NCBI RefSeq assembly: GCF_013408095.1
Contig: NZ_JACBZF010000002.1
Span: 372,001-436,000 of the forward strand
Length of the DNA stretch: 64,000 nucleotides
Source of the DNA: Novosphingobium marinum
GTDB taxonomy: Bacteria > Pseudomonadota > Alphaproteobacteria > Sphingomonadales > Sphingomonadaceae
Direction of reading: 5' to 3'
The notes below the pieces were generated by a model, which had not been told where the DNA came from, ran no database searches, and saw only the letters and a list, made by a program, of their open reading frames with translations. Position 1 is the first letter of the stretch; each line of letters begins with the position of its first letter. Shown here piece after piece: positions 8,959 through 20,058 of this stretch. The position numbers and the translations under genes were made by a program.

Positions 8959-9384
8959 CTATTCAAGAGGCGTGCCAATCGGCTTGCGCGCCGCGATGAC
9001 GGGCGTCGATCTGGATTCCGCAATGGACCGGGCCTCGCGTGCCGCACGGTCTTCGGCGGCCGCACGCCGGCGCTCGGCTTCGGCAAGGAGCACCTGTTTC
9101 GTGTCAGCCATCGATTGCGCGCGTTCGGCATCCGCTTCAGTCACCGATCCGAGATCTTGCAGACCGGACATGAAGCTCGCGATCTGGCGGAGGCCCGACG
9201 CGTCGACAATGTCGCGCCTGTCGGCGTAGTCCCTGGCGAGCCCTCTCGTTCGCTCTGCCAGTCCGCGAAGCTGGGCAAGCGTTCCCTCAGCTTCCGCCGC
9301 TTCTCGCGCAGCGCCCTGCCTTGCGATGGCGCGAAACCTCTCGAGCCGCTGCAGGCGCTTCAGCCTTTTCGGATCCGCCCTCAT
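8959..9384 (-). CDS. fliJ: Flagellar export protein FliJ
   Basis: A 141-residue, almost wholly helical, charged protein (Arg, Glu, Ala-rich). It matches the size and coiled-coil nature of FliJ, the export chaperone escort that sits in the FliI hexamer like the gamma subunit of F1. Its ATG overlaps the fliI stop by 4 nt. FliJ sequences are weakly conserved; position between fliI and fliK is the main support. Confidence 0.85.
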   Translation of the reverse strand: MRADPKRLKRLQRLERFRAIARQGAAREAAEAEGTLAQLRGLAERTRGLARDYADRRDIVDASGLRQIASFMSGLQDLGSVTEADAERAQSMADTKQVLLAEAERRRAAAEDRAAREARSIAESRSTPVIAARKPIGTPLE

Positions 9385-10745
9385 GCCTGCGGTGCGAGTA
9401 ACCGGTCCAGATCGGCGACGCTGTCAGGCAGCGAAATGCAGCGGTCCGAATCCTGCGAGACGAAGCCCGCCAGCGCAGAGTTCAGGGAAATCGCCCTGTC
9501 GAGTTCGGGATCCGCGCCGGCTCGATACGCCCCCATCAGGACCAGGTCGCGGTTGGATTCATAGGCGGCGCTCAGGGCGCGGAATTCTCGGGCCAGCGCC
9601 TTGTGTTCGGGCGTCACGATGTCGTTCATCACGCGGCTCAGCGATGCCGCGACATCGATCGCAGGGTACTGGCCACGCTGCGCCAGCTCGCGCGACAGCA
9701 CGACGTGCCCGTCGAGGATCGAGCGGGCGGTATCGACGACCGGGTCGTCCTGGCTGTCGCCATCGGCAAGTACCGTGTAGAGGCCGGTTATCGAACCACC
9801 GGATTGCGCCGAGTTGCCGGCACGCTCGACCAGCTTCGTGATGGTCGCAAGCGCGGATGGCGGGTAACCCCGAGCAGCCCCGGGTTCGCCTAGCAGCAGC
9901 GCGATCTCCCGTGCGGCGTGGGCGACGCGGGTAAGGCTGTCCATGATGAGAAGCACGCGGCTGCCGCCCTGCCTGAAATGCTCGGCGATCGAGGTGGCCA
10001 GCATTGCTCCGCGAAGCCGCAGGTTCGGGGCATGGTCGGCGGGCACCGCGACGACGACGCTGCGCTCGCGCTTGTCGCCCGCCATGTGCCGCTCGACGAA
10101 GTCGGAAACTTCGCGCGCGCGCTCGCCGATAAGGCCGACGACAACGATATCCGCGCTGGCGCCGCGCGCGATCATGTCGATCAGGACCGACTTGCCCACG
10201 CCCGATCCGGCCATGACGCCGATTCTCTGGCCGACCCCGAAGGTTGTCAGCGCATTGAGCGCTCGCACGCCTGTATCGAACGGTGTTCGGACCGGGCTGC
10301 GGTCGAGCGCTCCCGACCTGATGCCGCCCGAAGGCCACTCCTGCCGGGCGTGAACGGGTCCAAGGCCGTCGATCGGCAGTCCTTCTCCGTCAACTGCCCT
10401 TCCAAGGAATGCCGGCCCGACGGGCAGCATGCCGGGTCGTCCTTCGGGCCTGACCTTCGCTCCGGGCCGGAGCATGACGGTGTCGCCAAGCAGCATCATG
10501 AGCGTGCGTCCGTTGCGAAAACCGATGACTTCGGCGCACAGCGTCAGGTTGCGACCGTGTTCCACACGGGCGAGCGCGCCGACCGGAATCGCGAGGCCGC
10601 TGACCTCGAGAAGACCGCCGTCGCAGGCTTCGACCAGGCCATAACGGCGCGGTTCCAGCGAAACCGTTTCCGCGGCGAGATCGGCCAGCACGGGTTCGTA
10701 GAGCCTCAGCACAGATGGAGCGCCTCGGCGATTGCCTGCCGCCAT
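9381..10745 (-). CDS. fliI: Flagellum-specific export ATPase FliI
   Basis: 454 residues from ATG 10745. The Walker A motif AGSGVGKS is at 179-186 and Walker B is RVLLIMDSLTR, followed by the family segment REIALLLGEPGAARGYPPS. It forms the F1-like hexamer that unloads export substrates. The ATG lies 40 nt inside fliH. A GTG at 10712 (VLRLYEP) overlaps the fliH stop by only 7 nt and is a credible alternative that would drop 11 unconserved residues. Confidence 0.95.
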   Translation of the reverse strand: MAAGNRRGAPSVLRLYEPVLADLAAETVSLEPRRYGLVEACDGGLLEVSGLAIPVGALARVEHGRNLTLCAEVIGFRNGRTLMMLLGDTVMLRPGAKVRPEGRPGMLPVGPAFLGRAVDGEGLPIDGLGPVHARQEWPSGGIRSGALDRSPVRTPFDTGVRALNALTTFGVGQRIGVMAGSGVGKSVLIDMIARGASADIVVVGLIGERAREVSDFVERHMAGDKRERSVVVAVPADHAPNLRLRGAMLATSIAEHFRQGGSRVLLIMDSLTRVAHAAREIALLLGEPGAARGYPPSALATITKLVERAGNSAQSGGSITGLYTVLADGDSQDDPVVDTARSILDGHVVLSRELAQRGQYPAIDVAASLSRVMNDIVTPEHKALAREFRALSAAYESNRDLVLMGAYRAGADPELDRAISLNSALAGFVSQDSDRCISLPDSVADLDRLLAPQA

Positions 10746-11293
10746 GTCGCCGGACCGTCCTCGACACCGCCGCTGGCTCCCTCGACGCGAATGTCGCCGC
10801 GATCCAGCGATGGATCAGGCCGCACTTCCCACTGTTGCATCATTTCGGGCGACAGGAGCGCGATGTCATCGGGATTGAGGCGGATCACGCGCTCGTCGTC
10901 GGCGCGCGCGAGCATCGCGACGCACCTGGCAACGCGCTCCGCCAGAGCCTCTCGGTCGAGCGCGACGGGGGCGATGGCGCTTTCGCAGAGTGCCGCAACC
11001 GTGTCGCGCAGGCGCAGGCGAAGCTCTTCCTCAAGGCTTGCGTCCAGCCGAGCGAACCTGAGTGTCAGGGCTTGATGAGCGCGCTCGTCGGCTTCGCGCC
11101 TGCCAAGCGACTGCGCTTCGGCCTCGGCGGTTCCTGCGGCAAAGCCGTCGGCATAGGCCCGGGCCATCGCATCCTCGGCGACGGTGGGGTGCTCCGGGTG
11201 CGGAGCACCCGCGAAGCGCCTGTCGATCCGGAATCCCGTCGCGGCCCCCAGGCCCGACAGCGGAACCCGCTCGGCGGTGGACACGTCAGACAT
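10706..11293 (-). CDS. fliH: Flagellar export ATPase regulator FliH
   Basis: A 195-residue protein. An N-terminal part (to about 60) is followed by a helical stretch with alternating Glu/Arg/Ala (about 60-105) and a globular C-terminal domain similar to the ATPase stator subunit delta (DIALLSPEMMQQWEVRPDPSLDRGDIRVE). It tethers FliI to the C-ring and restrains its activity. It overlaps fliG by 8 nt and lies upstream of fliI, as expected. FliH is a low-conservation family. Confidence 0.88.
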   Translation of the reverse strand: MSDVSTAERVPLSGLGAATGFRIDRRFAGAPHPEHPTVAEDAMARAYADGFAAGTAEAEAQSLGRREADERAHQALTLRFARLDASLEEELRLRLRDTVAALCESAIAPVALDREALAERVARCVAMLARADDERVIRLNPDDIALLSPEMMQQWEVRPDPSLDRGDIRVEGASGGVEDGPATWRQAIAEALHLC

Positions 11294-12320
11294 ATTCGTC
11301 GTCCCCCGATCCGAAGACGATTACGCCTTCGGCGGCAAGGCGACGCGCCGATGCCACGACGTCCTTCTGCGCCGAGACCACCGCCGCGAGCTTCACCCGC
11401 CCGCGCGCGGCGATTTCGTCACGCACGCCGTCGGCGGCGCGGCTCGACATCGCACGGAAGAAGCACTCGCGTTCCTCTTCGGCAATGCCCTTCAGCGCGT
11501 CGATGAGGGTCTCGTTGTCGACTTCGCGGAGCAGCGCGCCCATCGATTGCGGATCGAGCTCGAACAGGTGCTCGAACTTGAACATCTCCGCCTCGATCTC
11601 CCGAGCAAGGGCGCGGTCGAGCTTGGCGATCTCGGGCATGACCCGCTTTTCGACCGCCTTTGCCGAGTTGTTGATAATTTCGGCTGCTTCGCGAGGTCCG
11701 CCCAGCTTGAGCGGTTCATTCCCGTGGTGTTCGCCTATCCGCCTTGCGATCATGTCGTCGAGCATCGCGATGGCATCGGGCGCGACCGGTCCCAGGGTGG
11801 CGATGCGATGCACGATCTCGGGCTGGATGTCCTGCGGCAGCGCGTGCAGCACTTCGGCGGCTACTTCGGGGTCCAGCTGGACCAGAAGGACCGCCAGCGC
11901 CTGCGGATGTTCGTCGCCGACAAGCGGCACGAGCGCTTCCGGCGTCAGCCAGCGTGCAATTTCGAGGGCCGATGGAGCCGGAGCGTCTGGCAAGATGCGT
12001 CGCATCAGGTTGTCGGCCTTTATGTCGCCGACCGCCCGCGTCATCAGCGAGCGGACCTGTCCGACGCGATCGTGCGCGACCAGGCCCAGCTTCTCCGTTT
12101 TTGCAACGAACCCGGCGATCGCCCTGGCAATGACATCTGGCCCGATCTCGCCGAGCGCGCACATCTTTTCGCCGAGTAGTCGCAATTCCTGAGGTTCGAG
12201 CCGGGAAAGGATGGTCGCGGCCTGATCATCTTCGAGGAGCATAACCATGACCGCGGCATTCCCGGCTCCGTCGAGCGCAGCTGCATTGTTAGCCGCGCTG
12301 CTTTCCAAAAGTTCGCTCAT
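11286..12320 (-). CDS. fliG: Flagellar motor switch protein FliG
   Basis: A 344-residue protein of normal FliG length. Armadillo-like N- and middle domains hold MLLEDDQAATILSRLEPQE and the middle-domain EHPQALAVLLVQLDPE. The C-terminal torque-generating domain carries the charged helix with FFRAMSSRAADGVRDEI. It links the MS-ring protein FliF to the C-ring and contacts MotA. Its start overlaps fliF by 4 nt. It ends in an acidic DDEYV tail. Confidence 0.95.
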   Translation of the reverse strand: MSELLESSAANNAAALDGAGNAAVMVMLLEDDQAATILSRLEPQELRLLGEKMCALGEIGPDVIARAIAGFVAKTEKLGLVAHDRVGQVRSLMTRAVGDIKADNLMRRILPDAPAPSALEIARWLTPEALVPLVGDEHPQALAVLLVQLDPEVAAEVLHALPQDIQPEIVHRIATLGPVAPDAIAMLDDMIARRIGEHHGNEPLKLGGPREAAEIINNSAKAVEKRVMPEIAKLDRALAREIEAEMFKFEHLFELDPQSMGALLREVDNETLIDALKGIAEEERECFFRAMSSRAADGVRDEIAARGRVKLAAVVSAQKDVVASARRLAAEGVIVFGSGDDEYV

Positions 12321-13960
12321 GCCGCGTGCGCCTCCGTTTCGTCGGGAGTGTCCTTCAGCATCTGGCGCAGCGCGGCCAGCGCGCTGTCCGGCTGTTCGGT
12401 GACGAGCCGCTGGGCCAGTCCCACCTTTTCTGTCAGCAATGCCTGATCGTCCGGTTTCGACCGTGACGGCGTTGCAGGTGTCTCGGCCACTTCGCTACTT
12501 CCTGCAGCCGCCGCCGGCAGTGCAGGCGCTTCTGCGTCGCGCTCGCGGCGCAGCGACTTGAGCAGCGGGCGTACGCCCAGCAACAGGACGAGAAGCACTG
12601 CCAGCAGCGCGACGCCGTTGCGCACGACGGTTGCAAACCAGGGGGCTTCCCAGAACGCCGTTTCCTCGATGACGACCGGCTCGAAATTCCGCGCGATCAC
12701 GGCCACGCGGTCGCCGCGTCCGGCATCTGCACCGACAGCGGCGGCAACGAGATCCTCGATCTGCTTCAGTTCGGCGGGCTTGGTGCCCTTCACTGCATCC
12801 GCACTGAGCGCGACCGCAACCGAAAGACGCCGGATGCCGCCGGGGCTCCTGTTGGAAACCGATACCTCGCGGCCCAGCTCGTAGGTGCGCGAAGAACTCG
12901 ATTCGCCGTTGGTCGCTGCTGCATCACCTGCCGGTCGCGTGCCTTCGGGCGGGCGTTCCTCGGCTTGCGCAGCCGGCGGAGGCGTGTTGGCGAGGACTCC
13001 GGGTACGCCGCCGGCGGCCGGAGCTCCGGTCGTTTGCGACCTGGCCTCCGTCTCGGATCTGACAACGCCGTCCTTGTCGTAGCTTTCGCGCGCGGAGGTA
13101 ACCTCGTCCATGTCGAGTTCGACCTGGATCTCACTGGTGAAATTGCCTGCACCGAACATCGGGCCGAGCAGCTGCGCAACCTGGCGGCGCAGCTTCTCTT
13201 CCATGCGTGCCTGCAGGTCGAGCCGGTCGCCTTCGCGCGTGGTGGTATCGGAAACGAGCCTTCCGTGCTGGTCGACGATGCGCACCGCGTCGGGAACAAG
13301 GCCCGGAACCGATGCGGCGACGAGATTGACGATCGCACCCACCTGCTCGCCGGTCAGCTGGCGGCCACGGGCAAGTCGCACCATGACCGATGCAGACGGG
13401 GCAACGCTATCGCGCACGAACACCGACTTTTCTGCCTCGGCAAGGTGGACCCGAACAGTTTCGACCCCGTCGATCTCGCGAATGGTGAGTTCGAGGTCGC
13501 GCTCGCGCGCTGCACGAAGCCTTTCGCCCTCGAGCATGCGGCTTGCCCCCATCGGCAGGCTGTCGAGCATCTGCGAGCCGGTCTCGGGCGTGGCCAGCGC
13601 ACCGTCGGACGCCACCAGCATTCGTGCCCGGTAGAAGTCGCTCTCGGCAACGCTCAGCGATCCGGTAGCCGGGTCCATGTCGTAGGCGATGCCCGCCTGG
13701 TCTAGACTTTCGACAACCCCGGCGCGCTCGGCGTCGCCAAGCTGGGAATAGAGCGTGCGCTGCGAACCCGGCGCAAGCGCCGCCCATGTCAGTGCGACGC
13801 TGCCGAGTGCGGCTACTCCGAGAAACCACGGAAGGACCTTGCGGACAGGCGGCTGTCCTGCCAGCGCGCCAAGGCGCGAAAGCATCGGTCCGCCCCCGGG
13901 ATCGAGAAGCGCGGTCGTCAACGAAGGGCCTTGACCGCCTGCAGGTACGAGATCGGCCAT
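12317..13960 (-). CDS. fliF: Flagellar MS-ring protein FliF
   Basis: A 547-residue protein with transmembrane helices at about 39-62 and 435-460. Between them lies the periplasmic ring-building region (LAEAEKSVFVRDSVAPSASV is a typical FliF/YscJ segment). A cytoplasmic C-terminal tail binds FliG. It forms the MS-ring that nucleates the whole basal body. It lies 4 nt after fliE. The stretch at about 310-350 is Pro/Ala-rich and likely disordered. Confidence 0.95.
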   Translation of the reverse strand: MADLVPAGGQGPSLTTALLDPGGGPMLSRLGALAGQPPVRKVLPWFLGVAALGSVALTWAALAPGSQRTLYSQLGDAERAGVVESLDQAGIAYDMDPATGSLSVAESDFYRARMLVASDGALATPETGSQMLDSLPMGASRMLEGERLRAARERDLELTIREIDGVETVRVHLAEAEKSVFVRDSVAPSASVMVRLARGRQLTGEQVGAIVNLVAASVPGLVPDAVRIVDQHGRLVSDTTTREGDRLDLQARMEEKLRRQVAQLLGPMFGAGNFTSEIQVELDMDEVTSARESYDKDGVVRSETEARSQTTGAPAAGGVPGVLANTPPPAAQAEERPPEGTRPAGDAAATNGESSSSRTYELGREVSVSNRSPGGIRRLSVAVALSADAVKGTKPAELKQIEDLVAAAVGADAGRGDRVAVIARNFEPVVIEETAFWEAPWFATVVRNGVALLAVLLVLLLGVRPLLKSLRRERDAEAPALPAAAAGSSEVAETPATPSRSKPDDQALLTEKVGLAQRLVTEQPDSALAALRQMLKDTPDETEAHAA

Positions 13961-13964
13961 TCAA

Positions 13965-14330
13965 TCACACTCCCATCCGCATGATGTCCTGATAGGCGCT
14001 GAGCAGGCGGTTCCTCACCTGCAGCGTCGCCTCGAATGCGACGCCCGCTTCCTGCCGCGCCAGCATGACGCTGGCGACGTCGGTCACTTCGCCGCGCTGG
14101 TATGCGTCGGTCATCGCGCTCGACCTGGCCTGCGTTTCGCTGACGATGTCGATGGCGGTCTTCAGTGCATCGGTGAAGCTGCCTGCCGGTCCCTCGGGCG
14201 CGGCGGCCGCTTCGGTGCCCTGCGGCTTGTGAAGGTCCTGAAGGATTTGCGAGCGGTCTATGATCTGCTGGCGCATCGCGATGATCTGCTGGACGCCGCC
14301 TCCGCCGCCGATGCCGCCGATCCCGCTCAT
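13965..14330 (-). CDS. fliE: Flagellar hook-basal body complex protein FliE
   Basis: A 121-residue protein with the FliE core in its C-terminal two thirds, ending in the typical QVRNLLSAYQDIMRMGV. FliE joins the MS-ring to the proximal rod and is among the first exported proteins. Its ATG overlaps the stop of the upstream sigma-54 activator by 4 nt, so fliE is co-transcribed with that regulator. The N-terminus is Gly-rich (GGIGGGGGVQQI). Confidence 0.93.
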   Translation of the reverse strand: MSGIGGIGGGGGVQQIIAMRQQIIDRSQILQDLHKPQGTEAAAAPEGPAGSFTDALKTAIDIVSETQARSSAMTDAYQRGEVTDVASVMLARQEAGVAFEATLQVRNRLLSAYQDIMRMGV

Positions 14331-15628
14331 CGTGCGCCTCCGACGGCGGTCCGTCCGTCGATCTCGAAGCCGGCCTCGCGCATCGAGGCGAGGCGGTAGC
14401 GCAATGTGCGCTCCGAAATGCCGAGTTCGCGGGCAGTACGCACGCGGCTGCCGTTGCAGGCCTCCAGCGTCTCAAGAATGGCGCGTGCTTCCGAAATCTG
14501 CACGATGTTCGAAAGCTTGCCGCCACGCTGGATCGCGGGGCTCTCGATGACAGGTTCGACCTGCATCGCTTCGAGGCCCCCAGGTGCCTGTGCGACGAGC
14601 CGGGCTGGCTGGTCGAAAACGATGTGCTCGGCGCCGATTTCCGGAGCCTTGCCTGCAAGCAGCAGCCCCCTGCGAACGACGTTCTCAAGTTCGCGCACGT
14701 TGCCCGGCCACCCGTGCGCCTTCAGCATGGCAAGAGCTTCGGCGGAAAACCACGGCGTCGGGTGGCCCGGCGCGGTATGGCGAAGAGCCAGCGCAAATGC
14801 GAGGGGCGCGATGTCGTCGCTGCGTTCGCGCAGCGCCTTCAGTGCCAGCGGGAAAACATTGAGGCGATAATAGAGGTCGGCACGAAAGCGGCCTTCGGAC
14901 ACTTCGGTCGGCAGGTCGCGGTTGGCACAGGCGATGATGCGAACGTCGACAGGTATCGGCTGCGTCGCGCCGATCGGGACGACTTCGCCTTCCTGCAGGG
15001 CGCGCAGCAGCTTCGCCTGAAGCGTAACCGGCATTTCGGCGATTTCGTCGAGCAGCAGCGTTCCGCCGTCGGCGGCGCGGAAGAAGCCCTCGCTCGCCTG
15101 CGTCGCGCCCGTGAACGCCCCCTTTTGATGACCGAACAGCATCGCCTCGAGCATGGCTTCGGGCATCGCCGCGCAATTGACCGCAATGAAGGGCTTGTCG
15201 CGGCGCGGGCTCGCCGAATGGATGAAGCGTGACAGCACTTCCTTGCCGGTGCCGGTGGGTCCGTTGATCAGGACGGGAATATCGCTCGCTGCCAGCCTTT
15301 CCGCGAGGGCGATGACCGACAGGCTTTCCGGATCGGCCGCGATCGGCGCGCCTGGCTTTGCGCACGCGGCGAGCAGCGCGGCCAGAGCAGCCTCCGAAGC
15401 GGCGTCCGCGTAAGTGAGGTGGAAGCGGGCTGCGCCTTCGCGTCGAAGGTTGCTCTCGCTTCCCCTTTCCAGAGCGACGGTATGCGCTGCCGATGCGGTG
15501 ATGCGCTCGGCAGCGTCGTTGATGGCGACGCTGCCCAGCGCCGGATGTGCCTGCGCGATCGACGCGGCCCTGATGACCAGTCCGGCGTGCGCCTTCCTGG
15601 CGGCGCTCGAGAATTCCACTCCATCCAT
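14327..15628 (-). CDS. Sigma-54-dependent flagellar transcriptional activator, no receiver domain (FlbD/FleQ-like)
   Basis: 433 residues from ATG 15628. An AAA+ sigma-54 interaction domain has Walker A GPTGTGKE at about 123-130, the sigma-54 contact loop GAFTGA at about 170-175, and the later LLDEIAEMP and ARG-finger segments. A C-terminal Fis-type helix-turn-helix (ARELGISERTLRYRL) follows. The N-terminal ~100 residues show no receiver motifs. It is the natural activator for the two sigma-54 promoters before flgB and before the transglycosylase-flhA genes. The start is preceded by a G-run about 10 nt upstream; a TTG at 15691 would extend it with unconvincing sequence. Confidence 0.9.
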   Translation of the reverse strand: MDGVEFSSAARKAHAGLVIRAASIAQAHPALGSVAINDAAERITASAAHTVALERGSESNLRREGAARFHLTYADAASEAALAALLAACAKPGAPIAADPESLSVIALAERLAASDIPVLINGPTGTGKEVLSRFIHSASPRRDKPFIAVNCAAMPEAMLEAMLFGHQKGAFTGATQASEGFFRAADGGTLLLDEIAEMPVTLQAKLLRALQEGEVVPIGATQPIPVDVRIIACANRDLPTEVSEGRFRADLYYRLNVFPLALKALRERSDDIAPLAFALALRHTAPGHPTPWFSAEALAMLKAHGWPGNVRELENVVRRGLLLAGKAPEIGAEHIVFDQPARLVAQAPGGLEAMQVEPVIESPAIQRGGKLSNIVQISEARAILETLEACNGSRVRTARELGISERTLRYRLASMREAGFEIDGRTAVGGAR

Positions 15629-15780
15629 TTTTCGTAACCCCCCGGTTAACCATCTTGCGACGGGAGGTCCTTTTGCGTGCGAAACGTCCAAGGCTTCGAA
15701 AATTTAAGCCCCCGTATTCTCCCGTATTGTCGATTGGCGTCGTCGATGCCGGTCGAGAAGCCCTGCTTGCGCCGCAGCCC

Positions 15781-15807
15781 TTAAAGTTCCGCCGGACCTG
15801 CCGCTCT
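15781..15807 (+). promoter_or_regulatory. FliA (sigma-28) type promoter for flagellin
   Basis: TTAAAG at 15781-15786 is followed by GCCGCTCT at 15800-15807, with 14 nt between TAAA and GCCG. The family consensus is TAAA-N15-GCCGATAA. The same layout recurs before flgM (30573-30599), which supports both. Predicted transcription start is near 15814, about 70 nt before the fliC ATG. Confidence 0.65.
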
Positions 15808-15884
15808 TCCTCATGTCAGTCGCGCCGGATGGGCCGGCAGGCTCGACCGGATCACCAAGGATTAGCTATCAGGGGAATTTAACA

Positions 15885-16712
15885 ATGTCGGTTATCAATA
15901 CGAACATTTCGGCCATGAAGGCCTCGAACGGCTCGATCTCGGCCAACAAGATGCTCGGCACCGCGATGGAGCGCCTCTCTTCGGGCAAGCGCATCAACAG
16001 TGCCAAGGACGACGCGGCGGGCCTCGCCATCGCCACCAGCATGACCGCTCAGGTTCGCGGCATGAGCCAGGGCATCCGCAACGCCAACGACGGCATCAGC
16101 CTCGCGCAGACGGCGGAAGGCGCGCTTTCGGAAGTCACCAACATGCTGCAGCGCGTCCGCGAACTTGCCGTGCAGTCCTCGTCGGGCACTTACCAGGACG
16201 CCACCGACCGCGCGTACATGCAGACCGAAGTCGACGAGCTGACCGCCCAGATCGACCAGGTCATCACCAACAGCGAGTTCAACGGTGTCACGCTTTTTGA
16301 CGGCTCGACCGCCTCGGTCACCGTGCAGGCCGGCGCCAATGCCGCCGATACGGTCGACCTGACGATGGCCGACCTGACCTCGCTTTCGGCGAGCGGCGGT
16401 GCGGCAGGCTCGTACGACGTTTCAACCGCTGCGGCGGCCAACGGCCTGCTGGCGACGCTCGATACAGAACTCGATTCGATCTCGAGCGCGCGTGCCGGGC
16501 TCGGTGCCGGCCAGAACCGCCTCGAATCCGCGGTCAACAACCTGACGAACAACGTCACCAACCTGTCCGACGCGCGCTCGCGCATCGAGGACACCGACTA
16601 CTCGAGCGAGACGACGGCCATGGCCAAGGCGCAAATCCTGAGCCAGGCCTCGACCGCGATGCTCTCGCAGGCGAACCAGAGCCAGCAGAACGTGCTTTCG
16701 CTGCTGCGTTAA
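15885..16712 (+). CDS. fliC: Flagellin (filament protein)
   Basis: A 275-residue short flagellin made almost only of the conserved D0/D1 coiled-coil regions. The N-terminus has [10 protein letters not shown] and the [20 protein letters not shown] block at about 31-50. The C-terminus has [14 protein letters not shown] and ends QQNVLSLLR. The central variable part (about 135-190) is small. The ATG at 15885 follows AGGGGAA by about 9 nt. It is a single-gene unit with its own promoter and terminator, divergent from the fli operon. Only one flagellin is in this window. Confidence 0.97.
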   Translation: MSVINTNISAMKASNGSISANKMLGTAMERLSSGKRINSAKDDAAGLAIATSMTAQVRGMSQGIRNANDGISLAQTAEGALSEVTNMLQRVRELAVQSSSGTYQDATDRAYMQTEVDELTAQIDQVITNSEFNGVTLFDGSTASVTVQAGANAADTVDLTMADLTSLSASGGAAGSYDVSTAAAANGLLATLDTELDSISSARAGLGAGQNRLESAVNNLTNNVTNLSDARSRIEDTDYSSETTAMAKAQILSQASTAMLSQANQSQQNVLSLLR

Positions 16713-16758
16713 CTCGCCTTTCGAATATCGCCCGTTTCCCTCCCGCGGGCGCAATCCG

Positions 16759-16792
16759 GGCCCGGTGGCTTCAGAGCTGCCGGGCCTTTCTT
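16759..16792 (+). terminator. Rho-independent terminator after fliC
   Basis: A 7-bp GC stem, GGCCCGG (16759-16765) with CCGGGCC (16780-16786), has a 14-nt loop and is followed by TTTCTT. It lies 47 nt after the fliC stop. Confidence 0.75.
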
Positions 16793-16898
16793 GCTATCCG
16801 ATGAAAATGCAGCGTTCCATCGGTTTTATCGATTACATTCAGGAGAGCAGACCGTTTCGCCCGACTCGCAGCTTCGCGGTAGGATCATCAATCAGTGA

Positions 16899-19121
<2,223 letters not shown>

Positions 19122-19134
19122 TCGGCTAGAACAA

Positions 19135-19164
19135 GCGCCGGTCCAAACAAAAGCGGACCGGCGC
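19135..19164. terminator. Bidirectional hairpin between katG and motB
   Basis: A perfect 10-bp inverted repeat, GCGCCGGTCC (19135-19144) and GGACCGGCGC (19155-19164), has a 10-nt A-rich loop. It lies between the convergent katG and motB stops, so it likely ends both transcripts, although there is no clear T-run. Confidence 0.55.
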
Positions 19165-19211
19165 GATCTGCGCGCGGCGCGATCGGCCCAGGTCGTGCAA
19201 GGCAACCTGGC

Positions 19212-20057
19212 CTAGTTCAGGACCACTATCGAGATGCGGCGATTGCGCGGGTCCGACGGATCGTCGCGAACGAGCAGCTCCCGATCGGCGACGCCTTCGA
19301 TCCGGCGGAAGCGGTTCTCGCCGATTCCCTGGAGCATGAGCGCCTGGCGCGTAGCTTCGGCACGGCCGGCGGACAGCGACCAGTTGTTTCCCTTGATGCC
19401 CGGCCTCCAGGGGAGCGCATCGGTATGGCCCCGTATGGCAATGCCGCTGGCATCGCTTTGCACGCCCTCGGCAATCGCGCCGAGCAATTCGCGTGCGTCC
19501 GTCGTCAAGACCGTGGTGCCGAGGCGGAACATCGAGAAATCGGCATCGTCGACTAGGTCGATCCTGACACCCTCGGTCGTGTCCACCATGCGGACTTGCC
19601 TGGCGAGGCGGCGAAGCCGCGCGGAAGCCTGCAGCTTCTCCTCGATGCGCTGCCTGGTGCGCTCGACCCGCTTGATGTTGCCCGATCCCTCGCGCGGTCC
19701 GCCGGTCATGTCGCGCGGAATGGTGAGTGAACGGGTGCCCGTCTGCCCCGCACGATGGGGATAGCTGTCGACGTCCGTGATCGACGATCCCCCCAGAAGG
19801 CCGCCAGCCCCTGCCGATTCCTGCTTTGTCTTGACCAGCGTTGGCGTGAAGTAATCGGCGAGACCCTTGCGCTGGTTCTCGGTGGTCGCGCCAAGCAGCC
19901 AGAGCAGCAGGAAGAACGCCATCATCGCGGTCACGAAGTCGGCATAGGCCACCTTCCAGGCTCCCCCGTGATGCCCGCCTTCGACCACGGTCACCTTCTT
20001 GACGATGATCGGCGTCGGCGGCGGTTCGTTGCGACCGCGCTGCTTCTTCGCGGCCAT
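19212..20057 (-). CDS. motB: Flagellar motor stator protein MotB
   Basis: A 281-residue protein. A basic N-terminus precedes a single transmembrane helix (about 37-56) with the proton-carrying Asp40 in YADFVTAMMAF. A plug/linker follows, then a C-terminal OmpA-like peptidoglycan-binding domain with RGHTDALPW and NWSLSAGRAEATR. With MotA it makes the proton channel that drives rotation. It starts 1 nt after motA and is the last gene of the flg operon. Confidence 0.96.
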   Translation of the reverse strand: MAAKKQRGRNEPPPTPIIVKKVTVVEGGHHGGAWKVAYADFVTAMMAFFLLLWLLGATTENQRKGLADYFTPTLVKTKQESAGAGGLLGGSSITDVDSYPHRAGQTGTRSLTIPRDMTGGPREGSGNIKRVERTRQRIEEKLQASARLRRLARQVRMVDTTEGVRIDLVDDADFSMFRLGTTVLTTDARELLGAIAEGVQSDASGIAIRGHTDALPWRPGIKGNNWSLSAGRAEATRQALMLQGIGENRFRRIEGVADRELLVRDDPSDPRNRRISIVVLN

Positions 20058-20058
20058 G

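Noticed and set aside
15736..15749. GG-N10-GC sigma-54-like site before fliC
   Set aside because: It matches the consensus only partly (TTGGC at -24, ATGC at -12), while a FliA-type promoter shared with flgM lies 45 nt closer to the gene.
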